A DNA stretch of 64,000 nucleotides from Polaromonas sp. AER18D-145. GTDB taxonomy: Bacteria > Pseudomonadota > Gammaproteobacteria > Burkholderiales > Burkholderiaceae_C. Below are positions 30,880 to 39,775 of the stretch, piece after piece. Position numbers and translations under genes: made by a program. The notes beneath the pieces are model-generated. The model was not told the DNA's origin. It ran no database searches and worked only from the letters and a program-made list of their open reading frames with translations. The first letter of the stretch is position 1, and each line of letters starts with the position of its first letter. The stretch lies in assembly GCF_002379095.1 (NCBI RefSeq), contig NZ_NBZV01000019.1, positions 1 to 64,000 of the forward strand. Direction: 5' to 3'.

Positions 30880-31830
30880 TCAGGCGATCAGCTGAAGCAT
30901 CAGGTCCACACGTGCCTTCACCGGACTCAGACCCTGCGAATCCGCAATCGCGTCACCGTGCCTCGGCAACACCCTGCCCTCCAGGCAACGTGTGGCGCGA
31001 ACCACGCGCACGCCGGCCGCCTGCGCTTCCAGCAAGGCCGCCTCGAGCTCATGGTGCAACGTGCCGTTGCCCGTCGCCGCCACCACCAGGCCCTGCACGC
31101 CCGCGGCCACCAGTGCCTGCACCACGCCGGCGCCGACGCCCGCGTAATTCATCACGATCTCGACGCGGGGCCAACCCAGCCCGTCCTGCTGCTCCACTAC
31201 TTTTTTGATAGCGCCTGGCGCTTGATGGACGGGGGCTTCAGGCCAGTTTCTCACCATACGCAAACGCCCTTCCTCGACATAACCGACAGGCCCGGCATCG
31301 CCGGAGCTGAAGGCGTTGAGCCGGTAGGTATGCACCTTCTGCACGTCCGGCGCACCGTGAATGACGCCCGCGCACACGGCCAGCACGCCGCGTGCGCCGG
31401 GATGCGCGGCGACAGCCACCGCGTCCAGCAGGTTCTGTGGGCCGTCCGGCGCGAGCGCCGTGGCCGGACGCATCGCACAGGTCAGCACCACCGGCTTGCC
31501 GGGATGGAGCAACGCGTGCAGCAGCCAGGCGGTTTCCTCCAGCGTGTCGGTGCCGTGTGTCACGACGATGCCCTGCACATCGGGCTGCGCCAGAAAGTGG
31601 CTGACCCGCGCGGCGAGCCGGGCCCAGACCGCAAAACTCATGTCCTTGCTGTCGATTTGCGCCACCTGCTCGGTCACCAGATCGCAGGGGCCTTCGGCCA
31701 GGGCCGGCACGGCCTCGACCAGTTGGGCAATGCCCACCTGCGCGGCGGTGTAACCCGTATGGTCCGAGGCACTGGCGGCGGTGCCGGCAATCGTGCCGCC
31801 GGTACCCAGAATCACGATTTTTCTGTTCAT
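30880..31830 (-). CDS. L-asparaginase
   Basis: Hydrolyses L-asparagine to aspartate and ammonia. The 316-residue form starting MNRKIVILGTGGTIAG has both family signatures: GTGGTIAG with the first catalytic threonine and VTHGTDTLEETAW with the second catalytic Thr-Asp pair. The C-terminal domain contains NYAGVGAGVVQALVAAG and ATGNGTLHHELEAAL. An in-frame ATG at 31848 would add six residues. There is no obvious signal peptide, so it is probably cytoplasmic. A loop of about 17 residues (EAPVHQAPGAIKKVVEQQ) is encoded by a copy of a dispersed repeat. Confidence 0.9.
   Translation of the reverse strand: MNRKIVILGTGGTIAGTAASASDHTGYTAAQVGIAQLVEAVPALAEGPCDLVTEQVAQIDSKDMSFAVWARLAARVSHFLAQPDVQGIVVTHGTDTLEETAWLLHALLHPGKPVVLTCAMRPATALAPDGPQNLLDAVAVAAHPGARGVLAVCAGVIHGAPDVQKVHTYRLNAFSSGDAGPVGYVEEGRLRMVRNWPEAPVHQAPGAIKKVVEQQDGLGWPRVEIVMNYAGVGAGVVQALVAAGVQGLVVAATGNGTLHHELEAALLEAQAAGVRVVRATRCLEGRVLPRHGDAIADSQGLSPVKARVDLMLQLIA
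31196..31250 (+). repeat. Dispersed repeat copy H, inside the asparaginase gene
   Basis: ACTTTTTTGATAGCGCC, GGCGCTTGATGGACGGGGGC and TTCAGGCCAGTTT follow the same order as the intergenic copies (ATAGC, GCGC, GGGC, AGGCC, T-rich). It lies in frame in the minus-strand asparaginase gene and is translated. Confidence 0.6.
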
Positions 31831-31859
31831 AAGCGTTGAGACTTGCATTCTTTAAAAAA

Positions 31860-31894
31860 CTGGATGAAAATACAGCTACTGGTTATTAAAACAG
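31860..31894 (+). promoter_or_regulatory. Two tandem LexA boxes
   Basis: CTGG-N8-ACAG occurs at 31860-31875 and again at 31879-31894, 19 bases apart, close to the CTGT-N8-ACAG LexA consensus of proteobacteria. They lie 64-98 bases upstream of lexA and 12 bases beyond the asparaginase gene, so LexA autoregulation is expected and the divergent gene could also be affected. Confidence 0.78.
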
Positions 31895-31957
31895 CTCGCC
31901 AAGGTTCTTCATCCCATTCTGGACGATGGAATCACCTTTTTGACAAGGAGCCCCGTG

Positions 31958-32650
31958 ATGAGCAGCTTCAACGATTTTTCCGACATGCCCAAACTGACTG
32001 CACGCCAGCAGCAAATACTTGAACTGATTCAAAGCGCCATCGCCCGCACTGGCGCCCCGCCCACGCGGGCCGAAATCGCCAACGAACTCGGGTTCAAATC
32101 CGCCAACGCCGCCGAAGAACACCTGCAGGCGCTTGCCCGCAAAGGCGTGATCGAGCTGGTCAGCGGCACCTCGCGCGGCATCCGCCTGCGCAGCGACACT
32201 TTGCGCTCCATCAACGAGTCACGCATCAAACAGTTTTCCCTGCCGTTGCAAAGCCTGGCCCAACTCGCCCTGCCTCTGGTGGGGCGGGTTGCTGCTGGCA
32301 GCCCCATTCTCGCGCAGGAGCATGTGGACCACACCTATTATTTCGAAAGCAGCCTGTTCCAGCGCCAGCCCGACTACCTGCTGAAGGTGCGCGGCATGAG
32401 CATGCGCGATGCCGGCATCATGGATGGTGACCTGTTGGCCGTGCAGCAGACCAAGGAAGCCAAAAACGGGCAGATCGTGGTGGCGCGCCTGGGCGATGAC
32501 GTCACCGTCAAACGGTTCCGCCGCAACAAGAACCTGATCGAGTTGCTGCCCGAAAACCCCGACTTCAAAACCATTGTGGTCGAGCCCGGCGATGCCTTCG
32601 AAATCGAGGGCCTGGCGGTGGGCCTGATACGCAACACCATGCTGATGTAG
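31958..32650 (+). CDS. lexA: LexA repressor
   Basis: SOS-response repressor with RecA-stimulated self-cleavage. The 230-residue protein has an N-terminal winged helix ([35 protein letters not shown]), the cleavage-site region with [14 protein letters not shown], where the Ala-Gly bond is cut, and the S24 protease residues in [18 protein letters not shown] (Ser) and [16 protein letters not shown] (Lys). An AAGGAG site lies seven bases upstream of the ATG at 31958. The shorter start at 31985 is possible. Two LexA boxes precede the gene. Confidence 0.96.
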   Translation: MSSFNDFSDMPKLTARQQQILELIQSAIARTGAPPTRAEIANELGFKSANAAEEHLQALARKGVIELVSGTSRGIRLRSDTLRSINESRIKQFSLPLQSLAQLALPLVGRVAAGSPILAQEHVDHTYYFESSLFQRQPDYLLKVRGMSMRDAGIMDGDLLAVQQTKEAKNGQIVVARLGDDVTVKRFRRNKNLIELLPENPDFKTIVVEPGDAFEIEGLAVGLIRNTMLM

Positions 32651-32798
32651 CCATGGTCCGGGCAGTGCGCATGCATGGACTGCCCATTTTTTTCCGCGCA
32701 ACAGGTGGCGGGCGTTTGGTCGCGTGGACCAACACCCTGGTGCGGCGGTTGTTCAGTTTGCAATCCTGCCTGTGTTTACCTCTACTTCTGGAGTTCTC

Positions 32799-33197
32799 AT
32801 GGGAATCGCCGTTTTTTCACGTTCACCCGCTCATTCACCCCTTTTGTCCCTGCTGCTCTCGCCGCTGCAGGCGCTTGCCTCTCTGCTGCGGCCGGTACAG
32901 CCAGTGACCCCCTTGCCCGCATTTGTCGCGGCATCACGGCGCGAGGCGACGGGTGAATTACCGGTGGCCCTCAAAGCCATGGCCACCAGCGCCCGCCACG
33001 CATCCGTGGCAGGCCACAAGCCTTGTCAAACCGTGGCCAAGGCCACGTCGCCGCGCCGGCTGAAAATCGTCCGCGAATTTGAGGCCGGCGTGAGTCCTTC
33101 ATGCGCCGGCCGCATGGTCATTTCGGGCCGCATGGCCGATGTCTGCGCCGAGCTCGATCGCATGGCCCAACGAGAGGCAGCTGTACAGTCCGCCTGA
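32799..33197 (+). CDS. Hypothetical protein downstream of lexA
   Basis: I cannot assign a family. The protein has 132 residues: a hydrophobic N-terminal third (LLSLLLSPLQALASLL), a variable middle, and a compact C-terminal segment (FEAGVSPSCAGRMVISGRM, then ADVCAELDRMAQREA) with two cysteines that looks conserved-domain-like. A GGAG ribosome binding site lies six bases before the ATG at 32799. It begins 148 bases after lexA in the same direction. Coregulation with the SOS system, as for sulA next to lexA in Pseudomonas, is only a possibility; no similarity to SulA is visible. Confidence 0.6.
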   Translation: MGIAVFSRSPAHSPLLSLLLSPLQALASLLRPVQPVTPLPAFVAASRREATGELPVALKAMATSARHASVAGHKPCQTVAKATSPRRLKIVREFEAGVSPSCAGRMVISGRMADVCAELDRMAQREAAVQSA

Positions 33198-33380
33198 AGA
33201 ACCTGGCGGGTCGGGTGCCCTGGCGCCCGCCCCGTCCCAAGCCGTAGAAACCGTTGGCGGCACTTGCTGTCGCGCAGCCGCCGGCAACATGGAAGGACCG
33301 CTACTTCCTTTCCGGGACTGCTACACCCCTTCATGCCCGTGCCGCGTCCCCGAGGGAAAACTTGCAGGCACAATATCGGC

Positions 33381-34388
33381 ATGAATATTGTGATCCTTGA
33401 CGACTACCAGGATGCGGTGCGCAAGCTCGCCTGTGCCGCGAAACTCGACGCTTACCAAGCCAAGGTCTACACCAACACCGTCAAGGGCATCGGCCAACTG
33501 TCCGTACGGCTCAAGGATGCCGATGTGGTCGTGCTGATCCGTGAGCGGACGCATTTGCCACGCCAGCTGATTGAGAAACTGCCCAAGCTCAAGATGATCG
33601 CGCAGACCGGCCGCGTCGGAAGTCATGTCGATGTCGGCGCCTGTACCGAGCGTGGCATTGTCGTCGCCGAGGGCGTGGGATCACCCACGGCACCGGCAGA
33701 ACTCACCTGGGCCCTGATCATGGCCGCCATGCGCCGGATTCCGCACTATGTCTCGCACCTCAAGCACGGCGCCTGGCAGCAGGCAGGCCTGAAAAACGCC
33801 TCGATGCCGCCCAACTTCGGCATCGGTTCGGTACTCAAGGGCAAGACCCTGGGCATCTGGAGCTACGGCAAGATCGGCCAGATTGTTGCCGGTTATGGCC
33901 GCGCTTTCGGCATGCGCGTGCTGGTGTGGGGCAGTCAGGCCTCGCGCGCACGTGCCCAGGCCGATGGTTATGAAGTAGCCCTTTCCAAGAACGAATTTTT
34001 CAGGGACAGCGATGTGCTCAGCCTGCACCTGCGGCTGCAGGACGACACACGCGGGGCAGTCACCCTGGAAGACCTGGCGCAGATGAAAACCTCGTCCGTG
34101 CTGGTCAACACCTCACGCGCCGAATTGATCGAACCCGAAGCACTGATTGCCAGCCTGAACCGCGGGCGCCCGGGAGTGGCGGCCGTCGATGTATTCGAGT
34201 CTGAACCCATCCTGCAGGGACATGCCTTGCTGCGCCTGGAGAACTGCATCTGCACGCCGCATATCGGTTATGTGGAGCAGGAAAGCTACGAGATGTATTT
34301 CAGCTCTGCCTTCGACAACGTGGTCAACTTCATCAAGGGCACGCCCACCAACATCGTCAACCCCGGCGCATTGCAGGTACGGCGTTGA
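33381..34388 (+). CDS. D-2-hydroxyacid dehydrogenase family protein
   Basis: NAD-dependent reduction of 2-oxoacids, related to phosphoglycerate dehydrogenase. The 335-residue protein has the catalytic triad regions: SRAELIEPEAL (Arg), VFESEPI (Glu) and CTPHIGYVE (His). The nucleotide-binding loop reads GIWSYGKIG, with serine where the first glycine of GxGxxG is usual. I chose the ATG at 33381 (MNIVILDDYQ), which fits the family; the longer frame from 33264 is untranslated leader. Substrate is unknown and it stands alone between unrelated genes. Confidence 0.88.
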   Translation: MNIVILDDYQDAVRKLACAAKLDAYQAKVYTNTVKGIGQLSVRLKDADVVVLIRERTHLPRQLIEKLPKLKMIAQTGRVGSHVDVGACTERGIVVAEGVGSPTAPAELTWALIMAAMRRIPHYVSHLKHGAWQQAGLKNASMPPNFGIGSVLKGKTLGIWSYGKIGQIVAGYGRAFGMRVLVWGSQASRARAQADGYEVALSKNEFFRDSDVLSLHLRLQDDTRGAVTLEDLAQMKTSSVLVNTSRAELIEPEALIASLNRGRPGVAAVDVFESEPILQGHALLRLENCICTPHIGYVEQESYEMYFSSAFDNVVNFIKGTPTNIVNPGALQVRR

Positions 34389-34454
34389 AGGTCAAAGGGC
34401 GCAAGGCCGCGAGCGCAGGCGGCCCCGGTGGCAGGCGGTTATAGACCCGGACGC

Positions 34455-36221
34455 TCAGAGTCGGGATTTGTCGACATCGTCGGGCCGGTAGCCCGTGTCG
34501 TAGTCATCAAAGTCCACCAGGGAATCCAGCCCCGTCGGCCTCACGGAGTTGGGCGCAATGGACAACGGTGAGGCCGCACCGGTACGCTGGCCGTCCCTGC
34601 GCCGTGCCGCGTGCGGCAGTTCCGCAAGGCTGGCGGGGGAATCGGCCCGTACAGGTTCCATTCGGGAAGCACGCCCCGTCGATGGAGTCCTGGCCGTTGC
34701 CTGGTTGTCCGCAGGCTTGCTGTCGCTGCCGTCTGACAGCCGGGTCAGGTCGATGTCCAGACCCAGGCGCGGCGAAGACCTCGGCTGCATGGCCAGATCG
34801 GGCCACTGGGTGTCGCCGCCGCGGCCGACCGAGCCGGATTCAAGTTCGATGATTTCGCGGCCCACGGCATACAGCAGCAGCAGTTCGCGATACTCCTCCA
34901 GGGCCAGCACCTCTGCGCCGTCGCCAGGCTCCCGAAACAGGGCCTCTTCAATGATCCTGAAGACCTGCCGCGTCGGCCACGCGGCCTGGATCTGCAACAA
35001 AATGGTGGCATAAGCGGCGCCTCCCGCACTGGCCGGCACGTAACGGTCGAAGGGCACAATCCGGGTGTTGAAAACCTTGTTGACATCGTCACGCAGGTCC
35101 TCGTAGTCCTGCACATTGCCGGTCTGGTGGTAGAGATCCAGCAGGTCCAGATAAATCAGCGCACTGGTTTTGACGTTGTCGACCAGGTGCTTGCGCAACA
35201 GCGCGATGGCATTGGCCTGCTGCCCCAGGGAGCTGAAAAACTCCACCTGCTGCTGAAGATCGAACAGTTCTGGAACCTTGACGGTCCGCGGCACGAAAGG
35301 CACGCTGACCGAGAAACGGGGGCGATCGCGGGGCGGCAGCGACGGGATGGAGTCGGCCGCTGGATAGCGGGACGCGCGCCTGAGCTCGTCGAAAAGCGAC
35401 TCATTGACGTCGAGATCAGCGGTCCGGCTTGCAGCCGCCATCGGCAAGCCTGTCGAGAGGCCGGATTCCGGGCTGAAAGTGCTGTGCTCGGAGGAAGAGA
35501 CGGTGCCCGCTGCCTGGGCGGTGGAGCGCAGGTACAACACGAAAAGCAGGCCCATGACCGCGAGGGAACAAAGAGCAGCCAGGCCATACACAACCACCTT
35601 GCCAAATCGCGCATTCTCGGCCTGCTCGAGTTGATGCCGGTTTTCGGCCAGCGCCGCCTGGTTGCGCATCATGTCTGCACGCAACTGGCGAAGCTCTGCT
35701 TCCAGCGTCTGGACCTTATTGCCGTCTGCTGTGCCGGCCACCGCTGACTGCGCCGGTGGTGCGCCCGCAGAAAGTGGCTGCGGATCTGCCGCCGCAAGCG
35801 TGGTTTGCAGACTGGCCCCCACCGCGCGCGGTTTGGTTGCCGCCAGCACCACATAACGGCGTATGGTTTTTTGTACGCACCCGGCACGCAGATGCACGGT
35901 GACCACGGGTCCTTCGACGGGTGTCGCAGAGCGGATATGGACCAGCCAGTCCTGGGCGGTGGCGCCCTTTTCCGGCGTTATCCGGACACTGGCCTTGTCG
36001 AGCGGCTTGTCCACGTAGAAAACATCGGCTTCAAGACACAGCGCCTGCGGGTCATCCCCGGTGTCAAGCATCAGCTGCATGGAAAGATCCAGCGGCTGGC
36101 CCAGCACGGCCGACCGGGTGCTGGGCCCCAATGTCACCGCCAAAGCACCCGCCGACAGACACAGCCACAGGCCCCCTGTCAGCAGGGCACGGTGTGGGAG
36201 TGGATGCAAAAAGGTGTTCAC
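34455..36221 (-). CDS. FimV-like membrane protein
   Basis: Protein of 588 residues. A signal peptide (about 1-28) precedes a FimV-type N-terminal domain (VTLGPSTRSAVLGQPLDLSM, then LEADVFYVDKPLDKASVRI), a coiled coil (about 165-203), one membrane segment (GKVVVYGLAALCSLAVMGLL, about 207-229), and a large cytoplasmic part with TPR-like helices (ANAIALLRKHLVDN, ALIYLDLLDLYHQTG). The C-terminal about 110 residues are disordered and end in an acidic tail. FimV-like proteins organise polar structures and type IV pili, but this one is shorter and lacks an obvious LysM motif. No pilus genes are nearby. Confidence 0.65.
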   Translation of the reverse strand: MNTFLHPLPHRALLTGGLWLCLSAGALAVTLGPSTRSAVLGQPLDLSMQLMLDTGDDPQALCLEADVFYVDKPLDKASVRITPEKGATAQDWLVHIRSATPVEGPVVTVHLRAGCVQKTIRRYVVLAATKPRAVGASLQTTLAAADPQPLSAGAPPAQSAVAGTADGNKVQTLEAELRQLRADMMRNQAALAENRHQLEQAENARFGKVVVYGLAALCSLAVMGLLFVLYLRSTAQAAGTVSSSEHSTFSPESGLSTGLPMAAASRTADLDVNESLFDELRRASRYPAADSIPSLPPRDRPRFSVSVPFVPRTVKVPELFDLQQQVEFFSSLGQQANAIALLRKHLVDNVKTSALIYLDLLDLYHQTGNVQDYEDLRDDVNKVFNTRIVPFDRYVPASAGGAAYATILLQIQAAWPTRQVFRIIEEALFREPGDGAEVLALEEYRELLLLYAVGREIIELESGSVGRGGDTQWPDLAMQPRSSPRLGLDIDLTRLSDGSDSKPADNQATARTPSTGRASRMEPVRADSPASLAELPHAARRRDGQRTGAASPLSIAPNSVRPTGLDSLVDFDDYDTGYRPDDVDKSRL

Positions 36222-36463
36222 TTGGCTGATTCTGGCATGTCCGGCCCCTGCAGGAAGTGCAGGCAGAGGTCACTTGAACGAAAAAAAGACACGGCCCCGG
36301 GCCGACCCGTCTGCCCCCGCAGCCCACGTCCCCGCACCTTGGTGGATAAAACCGTCGCACAAGTCTAACTCTCGACCCATGACCGCGCAAACGACGCGGG
36401 CCCTGCGAACGCCCCTCCAGCAGGATGTGGAACGCGGTCCGGGCTGCTGGATAATACTTTTCC

Positions 36464-37984
36464 ATGAAACCTCTTTTTAAAACTGTTGGCCTGGTTGGCA
36501 CGGGCGCCATGGGCCGGGGCATTGCACAAATCGCCGCGCAGGCGGGCAGCACCGTCAAGCTGTTCGACACCCAGGCGGGTGCAGCCGACAAGGCGCGCGA
36601 CGCACTGGCGGCGCAATGGGGCAAACTGGTGGACAAGGGCCGCCTCGACAGCGGCCTGGCCACCGGCCACAAAGCCCGCCTGCTGCGCGCCGACACACTT
36701 GAAGATCTGGCCGATTGCGACCTCGTTATCGAAGCGGTCGTAGAACGCCTGGATGTGAAGAAATCACTGTTTTTGTCGCTGGAAAGTGTTGTTTCCGAAC
36801 AAACCATCCTGGTGAGCAACACGTCCTCGCTGTCCGTCACGGCCATTGCCGCCGGACTCAAGCACCCGGGGCGTTTTGCCGGCTACCATTTTTTCAACCC
36901 TGTTCCGCTGATGAAGGTGGTCGAGGTGATTGCCGGCCTCAAGACGGACGCCGCAACCTGCAGCGCGCTGGCCGACTATGCGCGGCAAATGGGCCACACG
37001 CCGGTGCAGGCCCAAGACACACCGGGCTTCATCGTCAACCACGCCGGACGGGCCTACGGCACCGAGGCCCTGCGCATTGTCAGCGAAGGCATTGCCGATT
37101 TCGCCACCATCGACCGCATCCTCAAGGACCAGGCCGGCTTCAAGCTCGGGCCGTTTGAACTGATGGACCTGACCGCGCTTGATGTCTCGCACCCGGTGAT
37201 GGAGTCGGTGTACCACCAGTATTACGAGGAACCGCGCTACCGCCCCAGCGTGATCACGGCGCAGCGTCTGGCCGGCGGCCTGCTGGGCCGCAAAACCGGC
37301 GAAGGGTTTTACCGCTACACCGACGGCGCCGCACAAACCCCTGCAGAGCCGGCCGTGCCCGTGGTGGCCGAGATGCCCCCGGTCTGGGTGTCGCCCCGGG
37401 CGGCGCGCCGATCGGAGCTGCTGCAACTGCTCAAGAACCTCGGCGCCAGCATAGAGACCGGCGCGTCACCTTCGATGCATGCACTCGTACTGGTAGCGCC
37501 CCTGGGCTTTGACATCACCACCGTGGCCGTGGTCGAGCGGCTCGACCCCGCACGCACGGTGGGCATCGACATGCTGATCGACGACGCAGCCTGCAAGCGC
37601 CGCGTGCTGGCGACCAACCCTGCGACCCGCAGCGACATGCGTGACGCCGCGCACGCGCTGTTTGCGCGCGACGGCAAGGCCGTCAGCGTGATTCGCGACA
37701 GCGGCGGCTTTGTCACACAGCGTGTGGTGGCCGCCATCGTCAACATTGCCAGCGACATCTGCCAGCAGGGCATCTGCAGCCCCAAAGACCTGGAGACCGC
37801 CGTCACGCTGGGCTTGGGCTATCCCATGGGTCCGCTCGCCATGGGTGACCGTTACGGTCCCACCAACATCCTCGAAGTGCTGTTCAACATGCAGACCGTG
37901 TACGGCGATCCGCGTTACCGCCCTTCCCCGTGGCTGCGCCGCCGCGGCGCGATTGGCCTCAGCCTGATGCACGAAGAGGCATGA
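36464..37984 (+). CDS. 3-hydroxyacyl-CoA dehydrogenase (PaaH/PaaC type)
   Basis: NAD-dependent oxidation of 3-hydroxyacyl-CoA, probably 3-hydroxyadipyl-CoA. The 506-residue protein starts with the Rossmann motif GLVGTGAMGRGIAQIAA, has the catalytic histidine region FAGYHFFNPVPLMKVVEV, QDTPGFIVNHAGRAYG, and two consecutive C-terminal domains, the second with DSGGFVTQRVVAAIVNIA. This two-domain length matches phenylacetate-pathway dehydrogenases. An enoyl-CoA hydratase gene follows after a repeat. It could also serve the lower part of the box pathway encoded 8 kb away (inference). Confidence 0.88.
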   Translation: MKPLFKTVGLVGTGAMGRGIAQIAAQAGSTVKLFDTQAGAADKARDALAAQWGKLVDKGRLDSGLATGHKARLLRADTLEDLADCDLVIEAVVERLDVKKSLFLSLESVVSEQTILVSNTSSLSVTAIAAGLKHPGRFAGYHFFNPVPLMKVVEVIAGLKTDAATCSALADYARQMGHTPVQAQDTPGFIVNHAGRAYGTEALRIVSEGIADFATIDRILKDQAGFKLGPFELMDLTALDVSHPVMESVYHQYYEEPRYRPSVITAQRLAGGLLGRKTGEGFYRYTDGAAQTPAEPAVPVVAEMPPVWVSPRAARRSELLQLLKNLGASIETGASPSMHALVLVAPLGFDITTVAVVERLDPARTVGIDMLIDDAACKRRVLATNPATRSDMRDAAHALFARDGKAVSVIRDSGGFVTQRVVAAIVNIASDICQQGICSPKDLETAVTLGLGYPMGPLAMGDRYGPTNILEVLFNMQTVYGDPRYRPSPWLRRRGAIGLSLMHEEA

Positions 37985-37986
37985 AG

Positions 37987-38084
37987 CACCCCCGTCGGAC
38001 GCGCACTGCGTGTAGCGCCTTCCCCCCTCGAGGGGGCGGCGCCTGTGGACCGGCAAAGCCGGTTCCACGGCCCCCGTTGTTGCG
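37987..38084. repeat. GC-rich extragenic repeat between the dehydrogenase and hydratase genes
   Basis: Contains a CCCCCCTCGAGGGGG palindrome and a second hairpin (GGACCGGCAAAGCCGGTTCC). Its layout resembles the repeat between exbB and exbD. Confidence 0.5.
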
Positions 38085-38134
38085 GGAACGCATTTCCTGC
38101 CCATTCCCCATTTCTCTGTATTGGAAAAACTGAC

Positions 38135-38914
38135 ATGGCAGGCGCACTCAAAAGCACCAGCGACGGCGCCACCTTGGTGCTGACCCTGAGCAACCCGGAA
38201 TTCAAGAATGCACTCGGGCCGGAAATCTATGCCGCGGGCGTGGAAGCGCTCAACGCGGCCGAGAACAACCCCGACATCCGCAGCGTGGTCATCACCGGCG
38301 AAGGCGGCAACTTCTGCGCCGGCGGCAACCTGCATCGCCTGCAGGGCAACCGGCAACTGCCCATGGAAGTGCAGGCCCAGAGCATCAATGGGCTGCACAG
38401 CTGGATCGACTCGATACGCACCTTCCCGAAACCGGTGATTGCCGCGGTCGAGGGCGCCGCGGCCGGTGCCGGTTTTTCCCTGGCATTGGCCTGCGACTTC
38501 GTGGTCGCCGCAGACAACGCTGTTTTTGTGATGGCTTACAGCAGCGTCGCGCTGTCGCCTGACGGCGGCGGCAGCTGGGCCCTGAGCCGGGCTCTGCCGC
38601 GCGCGCTGGTCGCGGAGCTGCTGATGTGCGGTGAGCGCATAGGCGCACCGCGTCTCCATGCGCTCGGCCTGGTCAACCGCAGCGTCGCCGCCGGTGATGC
38701 GCTCAGCGAGGCACTGAAACTGGCCGACACGCTCAATGCGCGTGCGCCCAATGTACTGGCCAGCATCAAGGAACTCATCAATGACGCTCAGGCCAACACC
38801 CTGAGCCAGCAGCTGGACGCCGAACGCGGGCATTTCGTGCGCAACCTCCACCATCCCAATGGCGGCGAAGGCATTGCGGCCTTTCTGGAAAAGCGGCCGC
38901 CGGTCTACGACTGA
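38135..38914 (+). CDS. Enoyl-CoA hydratase/isomerase family protein
   Basis: Crotonase-fold protein of 259 residues. The oxyanion-hole segments are GEGGNFCAGGNLHRLQ and AVEGAAAGAGFSLALACDF, and SSVALSPDGGGSWALSRAL lies where the general acid/base region is expected. The protein resembles enoyl-CoA hydratases annotated in Burkholderiales as alternative oxepin-CoA hydrolases, but sequence alone does not settle the substrate. The ATG at 38135 begins MAGALKSTSDGATLVLTL. It follows the 3-hydroxyacyl-CoA dehydrogenase, suggesting consecutive steps of CoA-thioester beta-oxidation. Confidence 0.85.
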   Translation: MAGALKSTSDGATLVLTLSNPEFKNALGPEIYAAGVEALNAAENNPDIRSVVITGEGGNFCAGGNLHRLQGNRQLPMEVQAQSINGLHSWIDSIRTFPKPVIAAVEGAAAGAGFSLALACDFVVAADNAVFVMAYSSVALSPDGGGSWALSRALPRALVAELLMCGERIGAPRLHALGLVNRSVAAGDALSEALKLADTLNARAPNVLASIKELINDAQANTLSQQLDAERGHFVRNLHHPNGGEGIAAFLEKRPPVYD

Positions 38915-39045
38915 GCGGCCGCGGGAACGCCGCCCGTGCTTGCGCACGGGGCGGGCGGCCGGGACACCGAGGCGACAGATGGCGGCCTGTGGCATCGTCG
39001 CTGGCGCGACAATAGCTTTCTTGTGAGTCACCCAAAAGACAGGCT

Positions 39046-39771
39046 ATGGACGATCCCATTCTTACGATAGATGAAAGAGAGGCCATCAACGGTGGCCGCT
39101 GGTTTTCATCCCTATCCCCCTCACTCAGGCACGACATACTTCGATGCGCTTACGTCCAACGTTTCAAGGATGGCGAACTGATCGCCGCCCGCGGCGACCC
39201 GCCGGAACAATGGATTGCCTGCGCCAAGGGCGCAGTACGCGTGAGTTCGACCTCGATTTCAGGCAAGCAGATCACGCTGACCTATGTGGAGCCCGGCATC
39301 TGGTTCGGCGACGTGGCGATCTTCGACGGCGACCGGCGCACACACGACGCCTATGCGCATGGCGAGACCACCATCCTGTGTGTGGCCAAGGCCGACTTCA
39401 AGAAAATCCTGGCCGCGCACGTGGAACTGTACGAAGCCATGCTGCGCCTGCATGCGCGCCGCATCCGCCAGCTGTACGGCCTGGTGGAAGACCTCAACAC
39501 CCTGCCCCTGCGCGCGCGCCTGGCCAAGCAACTGCTGCACCTGGTGCGCAGCTACGGCGTCAGCAGCCTGAGCGACGGGCACGAGGTGCGCATCGGTTTG
39601 CAACTGGCGCAGGAAGAACTGGCGCAGCTGCTGGGTGCCTCGCGTCAGCGCGTGAACCAGGAACTCAAAGCCATGGAGCGCGAAAATGCCATCCGCATCG
39701 AGCCGGGTGGCCTGGTGGTGCGCAACCGCGAAGCGCTCATGCGTATTTCTGAAGCCGACCTGGAAAAATAA
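39046..39771 (+). CDS. Crp/Fnr family transcriptional regulator
   Basis: Regulator of 241 residues with a cyclic-nucleotide-binding-like beta-roll (about 40-130; DGELIAARGDPPEQWI, YVEPGIWFGDVAIFDGDRR) and a winged helix near the C-terminus (ELAQLLGASRQRVNQELKAM). The four-cysteine FNR cluster is absent. The stop lies four bases before the start of the phosphotransferase-like gene, so it is translated in one operon with acyl-CoA dehydrogenase genes and probably controls them. Ligand unknown; an acyl-CoA or cAMP-like effector cannot be told apart here. Confidence 0.88.
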   Translation: MDDPILTIDEREAINGGRWFSSLSPSLRHDILRCAYVQRFKDGELIAARGDPPEQWIACAKGAVRVSSTSISGKQITLTYVEPGIWFGDVAIFDGDRRTHDAYAHGETTILCVAKADFKKILAAHVELYEAMLRLHARRIRQLYGLVEDLNTLPLRARLAKQLLHLVRSYGVSSLSDGHEVRIGLQLAQEELAQLLGASRQRVNQELKAMERENAIRIEPGGLVVRNREALMRISEADLEK

Positions 39772-39775
39772 AGCA

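Noticed and set aside
31858-31897. Possible further copy of the dispersed repeat upstream of lexA
   Set aside because: The ACAGCT parts belong to two LexA boxes; the GCGCCCG and GGCTGGAGGC parts are missing.
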